The notes under the pieces: model-generated
Told to the model about the DNA's origin: nothing
Databases searched by the model: none
The model's input: the letters and a program-made list of their open reading frames with translations, nothing else
Made by a program: the position numbers and the translations under genes
Source: JASLDZ01 sp038226305
GTDB lineage: Bacteria > Pseudomonadota > Alphaproteobacteria > Caulobacterales > Caulobacteraceae
Direction: 5' to 3'
Length of the DNA stretch: 64,000 nt
Assembly (NCBI GenBank): GCA_038226305.1
Contig: JBBRQN010000005.1
Coordinates: 62,001-126,000, forward strand
In this document: positions 8,582-17,522 of the stretch, in pieces
Layout: each line of letters opens with the position of its first letter
How positions within the stretch are numbered: position 1 is the first letter of the stretch

Positions 8582-9541
8582 TCAGAGCGGGGGCAGGAGC
8601 AGGCGGCGGGCGTCCAGCTTGTCGTTGTCCATCTGGGCCACCATCGCGTCGAGGCTGTCGAACTTGGCGTCGCCCCGAAGGAAGTGGACGAGGTCGGTCT
8701 CCAGCGTCTGGCCGTAGAGGTCCTCGTCGAAGTCCAGAAGGTGCACCTCAAGCCGCTCCTGCGTGCCGAGATCGACCGTGGGGCGCCGGCCCACGTAGGC
8801 GACTCCCGCCACCTCCCGCCCGTCCGACAGGCGGGTGCGGGTGGCGTAGATGCCGTGGCGGGGCACCACATAATCGGCCAACGCGATGTTGGCGGTGGGA
8901 AAGCCGATGGTGCGGCCCAGTTTGTCGCCGTGAACCACCACGCCCTCGATGGCGAAGGGCCGTCCGAGCACATGCGCCGCACGCTCGGGCTTGCCGTCGC
9001 GCAGGGCATCCCGCACGGCGGTGGAGCTGATCTTGCCGCCATCCGCATCGACCAGCGCCTGGGCGATCGACACGCCGAACCCGTAGGCGGCGCCGTAGCG
9101 CGCCAGAAGATCGGCGGAGCCCGATCGGCCCTTGCCAAAGGTGATGTCGAACCCCGCCGTCACATGCCGGGCACCCAGGCCGTCGCTGAGCACCTCGCGG
9201 GCGAACTGCTCATCGGAGAGGGCGGCCATGCGGGCATCGAACGGTAGGCGATAGAGGCGCTCGACCCCCAGCGCATCGAGCACCCGCGCCTGCTGGTCGA
9301 GGGTGGTGAGGCGGAAGTTGGGCTCGCCCGGCTGGAACCACCGCCGCGGATGCGGCTCGAAGGTGACGACGCCGAGCGGCAGGGGTCGCGCCGGCGTGGC
9401 GAGCTCCGCCGCGGCCTTCGCTGCCAGGGCGATCACCCGCTGATGCCCGCGATGCACGCCATCGAAACTGCCGAGTGCGATGGCCGCGCCCTTCAGTTCG
9501 GAGTCGAGCCCGCTCCAGCCTTCGACGACGCGCAGCTTCAA
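8582..9541 (-). CDS. ribF: Bifunctional riboflavin kinase/FAD synthetase
   Basis: Converts riboflavin to FMN and then FAD. The N-terminal nucleotidyltransferase domain has GSFDGVHRGHQ and VVTFEPHPRR; the C-terminal flavokinase domain has GDKLGRTIGFPTANIAL and GVAYVGRRPTVDLG. The start is taken as TTG 9541 (LKLRVVEGW), one base after the stop of the upstream MaoC gene. This gives 319 residues, usual for the family. The longer in-frame extension upstream would overlap MaoC and is Pro/Arg-rich. Coupling to a MaoC hydratase gene is a positional association without an obvious metabolic reason. Confidence 0.94.
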   Translation of the reverse strand: MKLRVVEGWSGLDSELKGAAIALGSFDGVHRGHQRVIALAAKAAAELATPARPLPLGVVTFEPHPRRWFQPGEPNFRLTTLDQQARVLDALGVERLYRLPFDARMAALSDEQFAREVLSDGLGARHVTAGFDITFGKGRSGSADLLARYGAAYGFGVSIAQALVDADGGKISSTAVRDALRDGKPERAAHVLGRPFAIEGVVVHGDKLGRTIGFPTANIALADYVVPRHGIYATRTRLSDGREVAGVAYVGRRPTVDLGTQERLEVHLLDFDEDLYGQTLETDLVHFLRGDAKFDSLDAMVAQMDNDKLDARRLLLPPL

Positions 9542-9542
9542 G

Positions 9543-9974
9543 TCAGGCGGCTCCGGTCGGCTCGGCCTTGGGGGGCATGACCACGGCCTCTCCATCGAGC
9601 ACCGGCTTGCCGCCCACGGTGCACACCGTTGAGAGGGTCACGCGACCCTTCTCGGCGTCGATGGCGGTGACGGTGGCGGTGGTGACGAGCTCATCGCCGA
9701 TGCGAACCGGGCGACGGAAGGTCATCGACTGCGACAGGTAGATGGTGCCCGACCCCGGCAGCTCGCCCGCGATCAGGGCGGAGATATAGGCCCCGGAGAG
9801 CATGCCGTGGGCGATGCGGCCCTTGAACGGCGTTGTGGCGGCGAAGGCCTCATCCAGATGCACGGGGTTGTGGTCGCCCGATACGTCGGCGAAGGCGCGA
9901 AGGTCGGCATCTGTTACGACATGCGTGCGGCTGGCGCTCTGGCCAACGGAGAGCTGATCGACGGTCAGGCCCAC
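9543..9974 (-). CDS. MaoC-like (R)-specific enoyl-CoA hydratase
   Basis: A 143-residue single hot-dog domain. The MaoC/PhaJ hydratase motif is present: FADVSGDHNPVHLDEAFA with the catalytic Asp and His, followed by FKGRIAHGMLSGAYISALI. The family hydrates trans-2-enoyl-CoA to (R)-3-hydroxyacyl-CoA; PhaJ members feed polyhydroxyalkanoate synthesis. No pha gene is visible here, so the pathway is open. Its stop codon is one base from the ribF start. Confidence 0.87.
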   Translation of the reverse strand: MGLTVDQLSVGQSASRTHVVTDADLRAFADVSGDHNPVHLDEAFAATTPFKGRIAHGMLSGAYISALIAGELPGSGTIYLSQSMTFRRPVRIGDELVTTATVTAIDAEKGRVTLSTVCTVGGKPVLDGEAVVMPPKAEPTGAA

Positions 9975-10067
9975 GGGTGCTTCTCTCGATGGCGGGCCTT
10001 AACCCGATCTTGGGGTGGCTGTTCTAGCGTCTCACGCACGCAGGGGCGAGGGGCGCGGGAGACCAAG

Positions 10068-10451
10068 ATGGCGGACCTTAAGGCACCGGTGCTGTTGGTG
10101 GACGATCACGAAGGCACCGTGAGCATCCTCAAGGTGCTGCTCGGCCGCCTCGGCTTCGAAAGCGTCGAGGGCTGCGCCGATGGGGCCTCGGCCTGGTCGC
10201 GGCTGGAAGACAGCGAATACAGCCTCGTCATCAGCGACTGGCACATGGCCCCGATGAGCGGCCACGACCTTCTGGTGAAGCTGCGCACCAAGGAAACCAA
10301 GCGGCGCACGCCCTTCGTCGTCATCACCGCCGACAGCTCCACCGACAGCGTGGTCGCCGCCAAGCGGGCCGGCGCCGACAACTACATGGTCAAGCCCTTC
10401 GACGCCGAGACCCTGAAGGCCCAGCTGGTCGCGGTGATCGGCGACTTCTGA
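10068..10451 (+). CDS. Single-domain response regulator (CheY-like)
   Basis: A 127-residue stand-alone receiver domain. The acidic pocket is LLVDDHE, the phospho-acceptor is Asp57 in VISDWHMAPMSG, the conserved Thr is in FVVITADS, and the Lys is in MVKPFDAETL. No output domain is present, so it should act by protein-protein contact. ATG 10068 is chosen because GGGAG lies just before it and the receiver fold starts there. No kinase lies nearby. The DWHM(A)PMSG style is typical of single-receiver proteins in alphaproteobacteria. Confidence 0.9.
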   Translation: MADLKAPVLLVDDHEGTVSILKVLLGRLGFESVEGCADGASAWSRLEDSEYSLVISDWHMAPMSGHDLLVKLRTKETKRRTPFVVITADSSTDSVVAAKRAGADNYMVKPFDAETLKAQLVAVIGDF

Positions 10452-10482
10452 CGATTCTCCGGTTCGCGGGGGGACTTGGGCG

Positions 10483-11352
10483 TCACCAGCGCAGCTCTGC
10501 CGTGGCATAGCGGGCGTGGGCCTGCGCGCGATCCAGCAGCCCGGTCACGCCCGCCAGATCGAGAGCCCCGGAAGTATCCAGCGCCTCGGCAGCGTGGATG
10601 CCTGCGGCCACGTACAGAAGGTCCAGCCGCTGATCGTTGGCACCCTTCACGTCGGTGGGCAGGCCGTCGCCGATGCACAGCACGCGGGTGCGATCCACGG
10701 GGCGTCCGAGAAGACGCGCCGCTTCCTCCAGGGTGCGGTCATAGATGGCGGCGGCAGGTTTGCCGGCGATGGTGACGGGCCCGCCTCCCAGCTCGAGGTA
10801 GAGGTCGGCCAGGGCCCCGGCGCACCAGATCAGCGTGTCGCCTCGCTGCACCACCTTGTCGGGGTTGGCGCAGATCATCGGGATCTTGCGGGAAGCGGCG
10901 ATGGTCAGGGCCTCGCGATAGTCCTCTGGCGTCTCGGTGTCGTCATGGGTCAGGCCGGTGCAGCTGATGAAGGCGGCGTCGGCGGGGCCGGCGAAGGTCA
11001 TGCCCAGGCCGTCATAGATGGTGGATTCGCGCTCGGCGCTGATCGCCCAGGCCGGACCTGGGGCGGCCTTGCGAAGCTCGTCGCGCGTCACGTCGCCCGA
11101 GGTGACGAAGGCCGACCACGCCGCGCGGGGCACGCCCAGGCTGTCGAGCTGATGCACCACATCGTCCCATGGCCGGGGCGAGTTGGAGATGAGCACCACC
11201 GGCCCGGTGGTCTCGGCGAACCGCTGCAGCGCCTCGCAGGCGGCGGGGAACGAGCGCACCCCGTCGTGGATCACGCCCCACACGTCGCACAGCACCACGT
11301 CGTAACGGTCGGCGATGGCGGAAAGGGCGGGGAGGGGGGCTGGCGCAGGCAT
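10483..11352 (-). CDS. HAD-superfamily (subfamily IIA, TIGR01459-like) hydrolase
   Basis: A 289-residue HAD-IIA phosphatase-type protein. Motif I is DVVLCDVWGVIHDG, motif II is in VVLISNSPRP, the Lys is in TIAGKP, and motif III/IV is VLCIGDGLPTDVKGA. It has the IIA cap between motifs II and III. It resembles the TIGR01459 group, common in alphaproteobacteria and never assigned a firm substrate. The DVWG form (rather than DxD followed by hydrophobics) is characteristic of this group. It ends 31 bases from the convergent receiver gene. Confidence 0.85.
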   Translation of the reverse strand: MPAPAPLPALSAIADRYDVVLCDVWGVIHDGVRSFPAACEALQRFAETTGPVVLISNSPRPWDDVVHQLDSLGVPRAAWSAFVTSGDVTRDELRKAAPGPAWAISAERESTIYDGLGMTFAGPADAAFISCTGLTHDDTETPEDYREALTIAASRKIPMICANPDKVVQRGDTLIWCAGALADLYLELGGGPVTIAGKPAAAIYDRTLEEAARLLGRPVDRTRVLCIGDGLPTDVKGANDQRLDLLYVAAGIHAAEALDTSGALDLAGVTGLLDRAQAHARYATAELRW

Positions 11353-11400
11353 GCCGGGGCCGTAGCGCCAGTCGCCCGATCCGGCAACGCGCGTCGGCGC

Positions 11401-11853
11401 TTACGGCTTGGCGGGCGGCGGCGGCCCAGCGCGGGTGGAGTGGAAGAAGGCGATGCGCCAGCGGCCCCCCTCGAACACGAGATCGGCGGATTCCAGCCAG
11501 GTGATCGGGGTCGTTCCCGACGCATCCGTGAACGCCCCGCGGTTCACATAGGCGATGCGGGCCGTGTTGCAGGTGATGTGGACGTCCGGATCGTTGACGG
11601 TCCACACGGCGGTGCGGCCGTTGGCCTGCACGCCCTTGACCAGTGCGACCATGCCCGCCCCATCGAAGCGGCGGCCGCCGTCGAAGGCGTAGAAGCCGGG
11701 GGCGAACACGGCCTGCATACCAGCCGCATCGCCGCTCATGGCAGCAGCGTACAGGGTGCGCAGGGTGTTCGCGACCGGTGCCGGATCGGCAGGCGCGCAG
11801 GCCGAGGCAGGCGTCGCGCCGACGCCAGCGGCGAATAGCGCCGCCAGCATCAC
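11401..11853 (-). CDS. Exported NTF2-like (SnoaL-type) protein
   Basis: A 150-residue protein with an N-terminal hydrophobic signal (MMLAALFAAGVGATPASAC) and a nuclear-transport-factor-2/SnoaL-like fold: LYAAAMSGDAAGMQAVFAPGFYAFDGG, then TWLESADLVFEGGRWRIAFFHSTRA. Such domains are small cones that may bind ligands or catalyse simple reactions; no specific function can be read. The Cys after ASA could make it a lipoprotein but the lipobox is weak. Its ATG overlaps the stop of the tipF-like gene upstream (ATGA), so it is co-translated with it. Confidence 0.75.
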   Translation of the reverse strand: MMLAALFAAGVGATPASACAPADPAPVANTLRTLYAAAMSGDAAGMQAVFAPGFYAFDGGRRFDGAGMVALVKGVQANGRTAVWTVNDPDVHITCNTARIAYVNRGAFTDASGTTPITWLESADLVFEGGRWRIAFFHSTRAGPPPPAKP

Positions 11854-13091
11854 GCCCGGCGGCGCAGCGGGCCCTGGATGAACTCGCTCGGAGGAGCGGT
11901 CTCGGCCAGCACGTCGTCGCGGATGGCGCGGGGCTCGCCGAAGAGGTGGCCTTGGCCCAGGCTGATGTCGAGCTCGAGCACATCGATCACCTGCCGCTCG
12001 GCCTCCACCTTCTCGGCGATCAGCTCCACACCATAGCGGCGGGTGAGGTCGGCGAAGTCGGCGGCGGCGATGTCGGAACGGCCCTTGGTGGTCAGGCGGC
12101 CATCCACCTCCAGCAGTTCGGCGAGCAGCACCTCTGCGCCCACCTTCACGAACTTCACGTCGGCCCGCGACAGGTCGGCGAAGTCGAGGTCAAGGTGTGT
12201 GACCTTGTCCAGGGAGAAGCGGAAGCCGAGGTCGGCCAGCTTGGCCATGTTGCGGCTCTCCACCGCCCCCCGGGCCGTGAACGCCGACTGGCCGAGTTCG
12301 AAGATCAGCGCCCCGGCCAGATCCTTGTTCTGACCCAGGAAGTCGAGGAACTGGGGGAAGAACCGCTCATCCGACAGGGAGGCGGGCGCGATGTTGCAGA
12401 AGATGCCGATGGCCCGGTCGGTCTTGGCCAGGCGCCGAACGATCTGCACACAGCGGAACAGCAGCAGGTTGTCGATGGCCGAGACCAGCCCCTCGGGCTC
12501 GGCCACGCGCAGGTATTCGGCCGGCATGATCACCCGCCCGCCCTCGTCGCGCAGCCGGGTGAAGCTCTCGTAGAACATCACGCGCCGCTGGGGCAGGCTG
12601 ACCACGGGCTGCAGGTAGAGGTCGACGCGGTTGTCGGCCAGGGCCGAACGAACCACGTCCAGAAGGGCCGCCGAGGTCCGGTCTGCGCCCACCACGGCGG
12701 TGGGGGCGTGGCTGAGGCGCTGCTCCAGGTCCTCGCCCATGCGGGCCACGAGGTCCTCAAGCATCTTCACTTCGGATGTGAGGGTCTGGGTGCGGGCGAC
12801 CGCCTCGCTCTCCAGCCGGCCCGCCAGCTCCTCCAGCGCGCCCTCGGTCTCCTCCAGATGATCGGCGAGGAGGCGGTGGGCGTCGCGCAGGGTCGTCAGC
12901 TCCCGGCGGATCGCGGTCACGTCGAAGCCACGGGTGAAGAGGGCGTGGCCGCCCACCATCAGGGCGAAGATGCCCGCCAGCGCCCCCGCTCCGGCCGCCA
13001 GCCCCAACCCCTGACGCGACATCAGGAACGCCGCGGTGAAGGCGATGCAGAGATAGGCGCCGAGCATCAGCGCCAGACTGAGCTTACGCAT
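11850..13091 (-). CDS. Membrane-anchored EAL-domain protein, TipF-like
   Basis: A 413-residue protein with two N-terminal transmembrane helices (residues ~5-24 and 28-50), a coiled coil (~60-125) and a C-terminal EAL domain (~140-395). This is the layout of Caulobacter TipF, a c-di-GMP receptor needed for polar flagellum placement. The EAL signature is degenerate: YESFTRL at 174-180 instead of EALLR, and LDKVTHLD and VKVG in place of the metal-binding and KID motifs. ELIAEKVE and QGHLFGEP are retained. A receptor role is therefore likelier than phosphodiesterase activity. Its start lies in a 16-bp tandem duplication (see findings). Confidence 0.82.
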   Translation of the reverse strand: MRKLSLALMLGAYLCIAFTAAFLMSRQGLGLAAGAGALAGIFALMVGGHALFTRGFDVTAIRRELTTLRDAHRLLADHLEETEGALEELAGRLESEAVARTQTLTSEVKMLEDLVARMGEDLEQRLSHAPTAVVGADRTSAALLDVVRSALADNRVDLYLQPVVSLPQRRVMFYESFTRLRDEGGRVIMPAEYLRVAEPEGLVSAIDNLLLFRCVQIVRRLAKTDRAIGIFCNIAPASLSDERFFPQFLDFLGQNKDLAGALIFELGQSAFTARGAVESRNMAKLADLGFRFSLDKVTHLDLDFADLSRADVKFVKVGAEVLLAELLEVDGRLTTKGRSDIAAADFADLTRRYGVELIAEKVEAERQVIDVLELDISLGQGHLFGEPRAIRDDVLAETAPPSEFIQGPLRRRA

Positions 13092-13108
13092 GGCTGAGCT
13101 TACGCATG
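13078..13108 (-). repeat. 16-bp tandem duplication over the tipF-like start codon, creating a mini-ORF
   Basis: A 15-base identical unit occurs at 13078-13092 and 13094-13108 (period 16). Each copy carries an ATG. The upstream ATG (13107) has the GAGGG ribosome site 6 nt before it, but because 16 is not a multiple of three its frame ends after seven codons (MRKLSHA, TAA at 13086-13084). The downstream ATG (13091), which opens the real gene, has no ribosome site of its own. Confidence 0.8.
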
Positions 13109-13177
13109 TTGGGCCCTCGGTCGCGAGGCGCTGCCTGCGAATCGCAAGAGTATCCGGGTGTTCGGGCCGATCCGGAA

Positions 13178-13197
13178 GCGGCGCTCGGTCGCGCCGC
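13178..13197 (-). terminator. Possible ctrA terminator hairpin
   Basis: GCGGCGC (13178-13184) pairs with GCGCCGC (13191-13197) around a 6-nt loop, 7 bases after the ctrA stop. There is no T-run, so it may only be a 3'-end stabilising stem. Confidence 0.4.
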
Positions 13198-13203
13198 CTG
13201 CCA

Positions 13204-13905
<702 letters not shown>

Positions 13906-14189
13906 AGACCCCTCCAGCTCGACGCGCCGTTCGATGGGCGCAAATCGGCCCGTTCCCAGGGGAGAGTCCCCTAGGAGTTGCTTAAACTTCGTTAATGGTG
14001 AACGGCGGCTTCAACGAATCATCGGTGATTTGGAGTCGTGTCGCAAGAGTCCGCGTTAACTTTTTGGATTCACGTGATTCAATCGGTCGCAGGCTGAGGG
14101 CCAGGCGGCCTCGCGCATCCGGCCGCGGCCGCCTTCACCCGTGATTAAGCCTGTGCCCGCAGGGTGGTTTCAACCGGAGCCGCCATCCC
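13906..14189. promoter_or_regulatory. Divergent ctrA / fliI promoter region with six GANTC sites
   Basis: No coding potential. GANTC (CcrM methylation) sites occur at 13964, 14016, 14033, 14047, 14067 and 14076. TTAA elements, the core of CtrA half-sites, occur at 13982, 13992, 14056 and 14145. The pair at 13982/13992 is TTAA-N6-TTAA, one base shorter than the N7 consensus. In Caulobacter the ctrA P1 promoter is controlled by GANTC methylation and GcrA, and CtrA binds both its own promoter and flagellar promoters. That supports a shared regulatory region; exact -35/-10 elements were not assigned. Confidence 0.75.
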
Positions 14190-15554
14190 TTGCGTAACCT
14201 GATCGCCGCTGTCGAACGCCTCGATCCCCTGATCGTGTCCGGGCGCGTGGCGGCGGTGAACGGGCTGCTGATCGAGGCCCGGGGCGGCCTCTCCCGCCTG
14301 TCGGTCGGCGCCCGCGCCGAGGTGGAGCGCCAGGGTGCGCCGCCGCTTGAGGCCGAGGTCGTGGGCTTCCGCGACACCCGAGCCCTCCTCATGCCCTTCG
14401 GTGCGGTGGAGGGCGTGGCCCCCGGTGCCGAGATTCGCATAGCTCCCGCTCCCGCGAGCATCCGTCCGCATCTGGGCTGGCGCGGCCGCATCATCGACGC
14501 CTTCGCCCGGCCCATCGACGGCAAGGGCCCGCTGCCGAGCGGCCCCGCGGCCTATCCCCTCCGTCGCGGCCCACCGCCCGCCCATTCCCGCGGCCGGGTG
14601 GGGGAGCGCCTCTCCACCGGCGTGCGGGCGATGGACGTGTTCACCACCCTGTGCCGCGGCCAGCGCATGGGCGTGTTCGCAGGCTCTGGCGTGGGCAAGA
14701 GCGTGCTCCTGTCCATGCTGGCCAAGGGCGCGGACTGCGATGCCGTGGTCGTGGGCCTCGTGGGCGAGCGGGGCCGGGAGGTGCGCGAGTTCGTCGAGGA
14801 AACCCTTGGCGCAGAGGGCCTCGCCCGTGCGGTCGTGGTGGTCGCCACCTCGGACGAGCCCGCGCTAACGCGGCGGCAGGCGGCCTTCACCACGATGGCG
14901 GTTGCGGAGTACCTGCGCGATCAGGATCAGGAGGTGCTGCTGTTGATGGACAGCGTCACCCGCTTTGCCATGGCGCAGCGCGAGATCGGCCTCGCCGCGG
15001 GTGAGCCGCCAACTACCAAGGGCTACACACCCACCTGCTTCACCGAGCTGCCCAAGCTTCTGGAACGCGCGGGCCCCGGCCCGATCCGGCCAGACGGCAC
15101 CGTCGCCGGCGCCATCACCGCCCTCTTCACCGTGCTGGTGGACGGCGACGACCACAACGAGCCCGTCGCCGACGCCGTCCGCGGCATCCTGGACGGTCAC
15201 ATCGTGATGGAGCGCGCCATCGCCGAGCGGGGGCGCTTCCCCGCCATCAACGTGCTGAAATCCATCAGCCGCACGCTCCCCGCCTGCCAGACGCCGCCCG
15301 AGCGCGTGATCGCCCGCGACGCTCGCCAGGCGCTGGCGGCCTTCAGTGACATGGAGGAGCTGATCCGCATCGGGGCCTATCGCGCCGGGGCCGATCCCAA
15401 GGTGGACCGCGCGATCCTGCTCAACCCGGCGCTGGAAGCCTTCCTGAGCCAGGACAAGGACGAGGCCACGCCCCTCGATCAAGCCTTTGAGCGGCTGGAG
15501 GGCGTGGTCTCCGCCGCCCCCGTCGCTCCCGTCTGGATGGAACAAGCCGCATGA
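14190..15554 (+). CDS. fliI: Flagellum-specific ATPase FliI
   Basis: The type III export ATPase of the flagellum, acting at the cytoplasmic base of the export gate. The Walker A loop is GSGVGKS near residues 165-171, Walker B is VLLLMDSVTRFA, and AQREIGLAAGEPPTTKGYTP and GSITALFTVLVDGDD-like segments match the F1-beta family. Length (454) is normal. The TTG at 14190 (MRNLIAAVERLDPL) is the best start: no in-frame ATG/GTG lies in the preceding codons and the N-terminus matches the expected family opening. It is divergent from ctrA and followed 10 bases later by fliJ. Confidence 0.96.
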   Translation: MRNLIAAVERLDPLIVSGRVAAVNGLLIEARGGLSRLSVGARAEVERQGAPPLEAEVVGFRDTRALLMPFGAVEGVAPGAEIRIAPAPASIRPHLGWRGRIIDAFARPIDGKGPLPSGPAAYPLRRGPPPAHSRGRVGERLSTGVRAMDVFTTLCRGQRMGVFAGSGVGKSVLLSMLAKGADCDAVVVGLVGERGREVREFVEETLGAEGLARAVVVVATSDEPALTRRQAAFTTMAVAEYLRDQDQEVLLLMDSVTRFAMAQREIGLAAGEPPTTKGYTPTCFTELPKLLERAGPGPIRPDGTVAGAITALFTVLVDGDDHNEPVADAVRGILDGHIVMERAIAERGRFPAINVLKSISRTLPACQTPPERVIARDARQALAAFSDMEELIRIGAYRAGADPKVDRAILLNPALEAFLSQDKDEATPLDQAFERLEGVVSAAPVAPVWMEQAA

Positions 15555-15564
15555 GTTTCGCTGA

Positions 15565-15984
15565 ATGAGCTGGGCGCAATCCCTCATCAAGCTCTCCGCC
15601 TACGAGGCCGAGATCCTGCAGCGTCGCCTGGCCGACATCGCCGAGCGTCGCGATGCGGTGACCACGATCCTGCAGGCGATGGACATGGAGGCGGCGCTGG
15701 AGTCCGCCCATGCCGAGGGGGATGCAGAGGCCGGCTGGTATCTGATCGGCTTCCGCGAAGGCCTCGCCCTGCGCCGCGCCAAGGCCGTCGCCGACCTGAA
15801 GGCGCTGGCGATGGAGGAGCAGGGCTGCCGCGACGCCCTGCAGGACAGCTTCGAAGCCAAGAAGAAGTACGAACAGGTCGCTGATGCCGACGCCCGCGCC
15901 CGGGTGAAGGTCGCCGCCGCTCGGGAGGTCGTCGAGATGGACGCCTCCGCCGCCCGACGCGCCACGGTGCGCAGCGCGGCCTAG
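15565..15984 (+). CDS. fliJ: Flagellar export chaperone/stalk protein FliJ
   Basis: A 139-residue, almost entirely helical protein rich in Ala, Glu, Lys and Arg, consistent with the FliJ antiparallel coiled coil that fits into the FliI hexamer like the gamma subunit of F1. It begins MSWAQSLIKLSAYEAEILQRRLADIAERRDAV. Sequence conservation in FliJ is low, so the call relies on length, coiled-coil character and position 10 bases after fliI. It ends four bases into the convergent thiolase-like gene. Confidence 0.85.
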   Translation: MSWAQSLIKLSAYEAEILQRRLADIAERRDAVTTILQAMDMEAALESAHAEGDAEAGWYLIGFREGLALRRAKAVADLKALAMEEQGCRDALQDSFEAKKKYEQVADADARARVKVAAAREVVEMDASAARRATVRSAA

Positions 15985-17522
15985 CTCGCGAAGCCCACGA
16001 CCGCGTTGCGCCCATCGTCGCCGGAGCGGACCGTGATCTCCCTGCCGAGCGGTTCGGTTTCGATCATCTCGACCGCCGTCGCTGCATCTTCCGGCCGCGT
16101 CGCCGCGACGACCCGCTCTCCCGCTTGCGTGCGGGCGATGACGATGGCGCGGGGTGGGGTGGCGGCGTGATCCACCGTGTAGGTTTCGATCCGCGCCGGG
16201 CCGTCGAATGTGGCGAGCGCGGGCGGGGCGGGAAGGGCGTCGATCTCGTATTGCAGGGGCGCGCTGTCGAAACCGGTCCACGGCCGCGGCGTGGTGGAAT
16301 AGGCCCCGGCGGATGTCTTCGACAGGTAGCCGCCGTTGGCAGAGATCAGCCCGACCGCGCCCGGCCTCGCCCGCAAACCGCGCACGAGGCTGGCGATGGC
16401 GTGCATGGAATAGTCGTTCCCCGCTCCCCCGAAGAACGGCAGCCCACCCGCAAGGGTCAGGCCTCGTGGATCGTCAGGCGCGCTTCCCAACCCGTCGCAC
16501 AGGTTGAAAACGGCCACCGGGAAGCAGCTGTAGAAGTCGATCAGCTCAACGGCATCCAGCGTGATCCCGGCGGACTCCAGCCCCCCGCGGACCGCCGCGA
16601 CCGCCGCGGGGCTGGCGCCCAGATCGGCGCGCTGCATCACCGTGCGCTCGGCCACGTCGGCCCCGCCGTGCAGGAACACCCAGCGGCCTTCCGGCACACC
16701 CATCGCCCGCGCCTCAACGACCGAGGTCATCAGCACCGCTGCGCCCTGATTGGCTTGATCGCGGGAGACGACGCGGCGGGGAAAGGGGTCGCAGGTCAGG
16801 CGGTTCTGCGGGGTGATCGTGGCGATCCCGTCTGCGCTTAGTCGCTCGCGCGACATCGCGTGGGGGTTGGCCGCCGCCACCTCGGTGAAGGGGGCGAACA
16901 GGCGCGCCATCTCGTGGCGATAAGCCTCTCGGCCCAGCCCCAGCCGGGAGCGGCGGGCGTTCTCGAAGAGGGCGTAGAGCGTGAGCGGTGCGACCACGCC
17001 GTGGCGGATCAGGTCGCGCGTGATCAGGCCTTCCAGCCCGAAGCCGCGATCTTCGAGCGAGCCCCCGACCTCCTCCGACCAGTCGCGCGTTTCCCCTCGC
17101 GAGGTCAGGTGGCGCACGGTGGAGATCGCCTCGGCCCCGGCGAGGAGCGCCATGCGCACGTCGCCGTTCGCGATGGCGTGGGCCATCTCGTTGACGAGAT
17201 GCTGCGGCCCCTGGCCGCCGGTGATCTCCAGGATCGCCCGGTCGGGATCGGCTCCTATGCGACGGGCGATGGCCCGGGGCGGATTGTCCGCCCGGCCGAA
17301 GGGGGCGACCGCGCCGGGGGTGGAGATCTCGAACTGGCGGATGGCCGCCACCACGTCGATGCGCGGCGCGAGCGGCTGATCCCCGCACGCATCGGCCAGC
17401 GCGGCCTGGGCCGCGGCACCCACCAGGTCCATCGGGGAGAGGGCCGCGTAGGCGGGGTCGCTGATCCGCTCCGAGGCCTCGCCGACGCCGATCAGGATGG
17501 GCGTGCGGTCGTCCGCCTTCAC
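15981..17522 (-). CDS. Thiolase-like protein (TLP1/SCP-x type acetyl-CoA acetyltransferase family)
   Basis: A 513-residue thiolase-superfamily protein starting RTPILIGVGEASERISDPAYAALSPMDL. It has ITGGQGPQHLVNEMAHAIANG and ALLAGAEAISTVRHLT in the first half, and GGLPFFGGAGNDYSMHAIASLVRGLRA in the second. About 80 C-terminal residues (ETYTVDHAATPPRAIVIARTQAGERVVAAT) form an extra OB-like domain as in thiolase-like type 1 proteins. The usual catalytic Cys motif is not obvious, so thiolytic activity is not assured. The GTG start (17522) overlaps the stop of the isomerase gene by four bases. Confidence 0.82.
   Translation of the reverse strand: MKADDRTPILIGVGEASERISDPAYAALSPMDLVGAAAQAALADACGDQPLAPRIDVVAAIRQFEISTPGAVAPFGRADNPPRAIARRIGADPDRAILEITGGQGPQHLVNEMAHAIANGDVRMALLAGAEAISTVRHLTSRGETRDWSEEVGGSLEDRGFGLEGLITRDLIRHGVVAPLTLYALFENARRSRLGLGREAYRHEMARLFAPFTEVAAANPHAMSRERLSADGIATITPQNRLTCDPFPRRVVSRDQANQGAAVLMTSVVEARAMGVPEGRWVFLHGGADVAERTVMQRADLGASPAAVAAVRGGLESAGITLDAVELIDFYSCFPVAVFNLCDGLGSAPDDPRGLTLAGGLPFFGGAGNDYSMHAIASLVRGLRARPGAVGLISANGGYLSKTSAGAYSTTPRPWTGFDSAPLQYEIDALPAPPALATFDGPARIETYTVDHAATPPRAIVIARTQAGERVVAATRPEDAATAVEMIETEPLGREITVRSGDDGRNAVVGFAS

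Noticed and set aside
13982..13995. A full CtrA box upstream of ctrA
   Set aside because: TTAA-N6-TTAA is one base shorter than the TTAA-N7-TTAA consensus. Listed only as half-sites within the promoter region.
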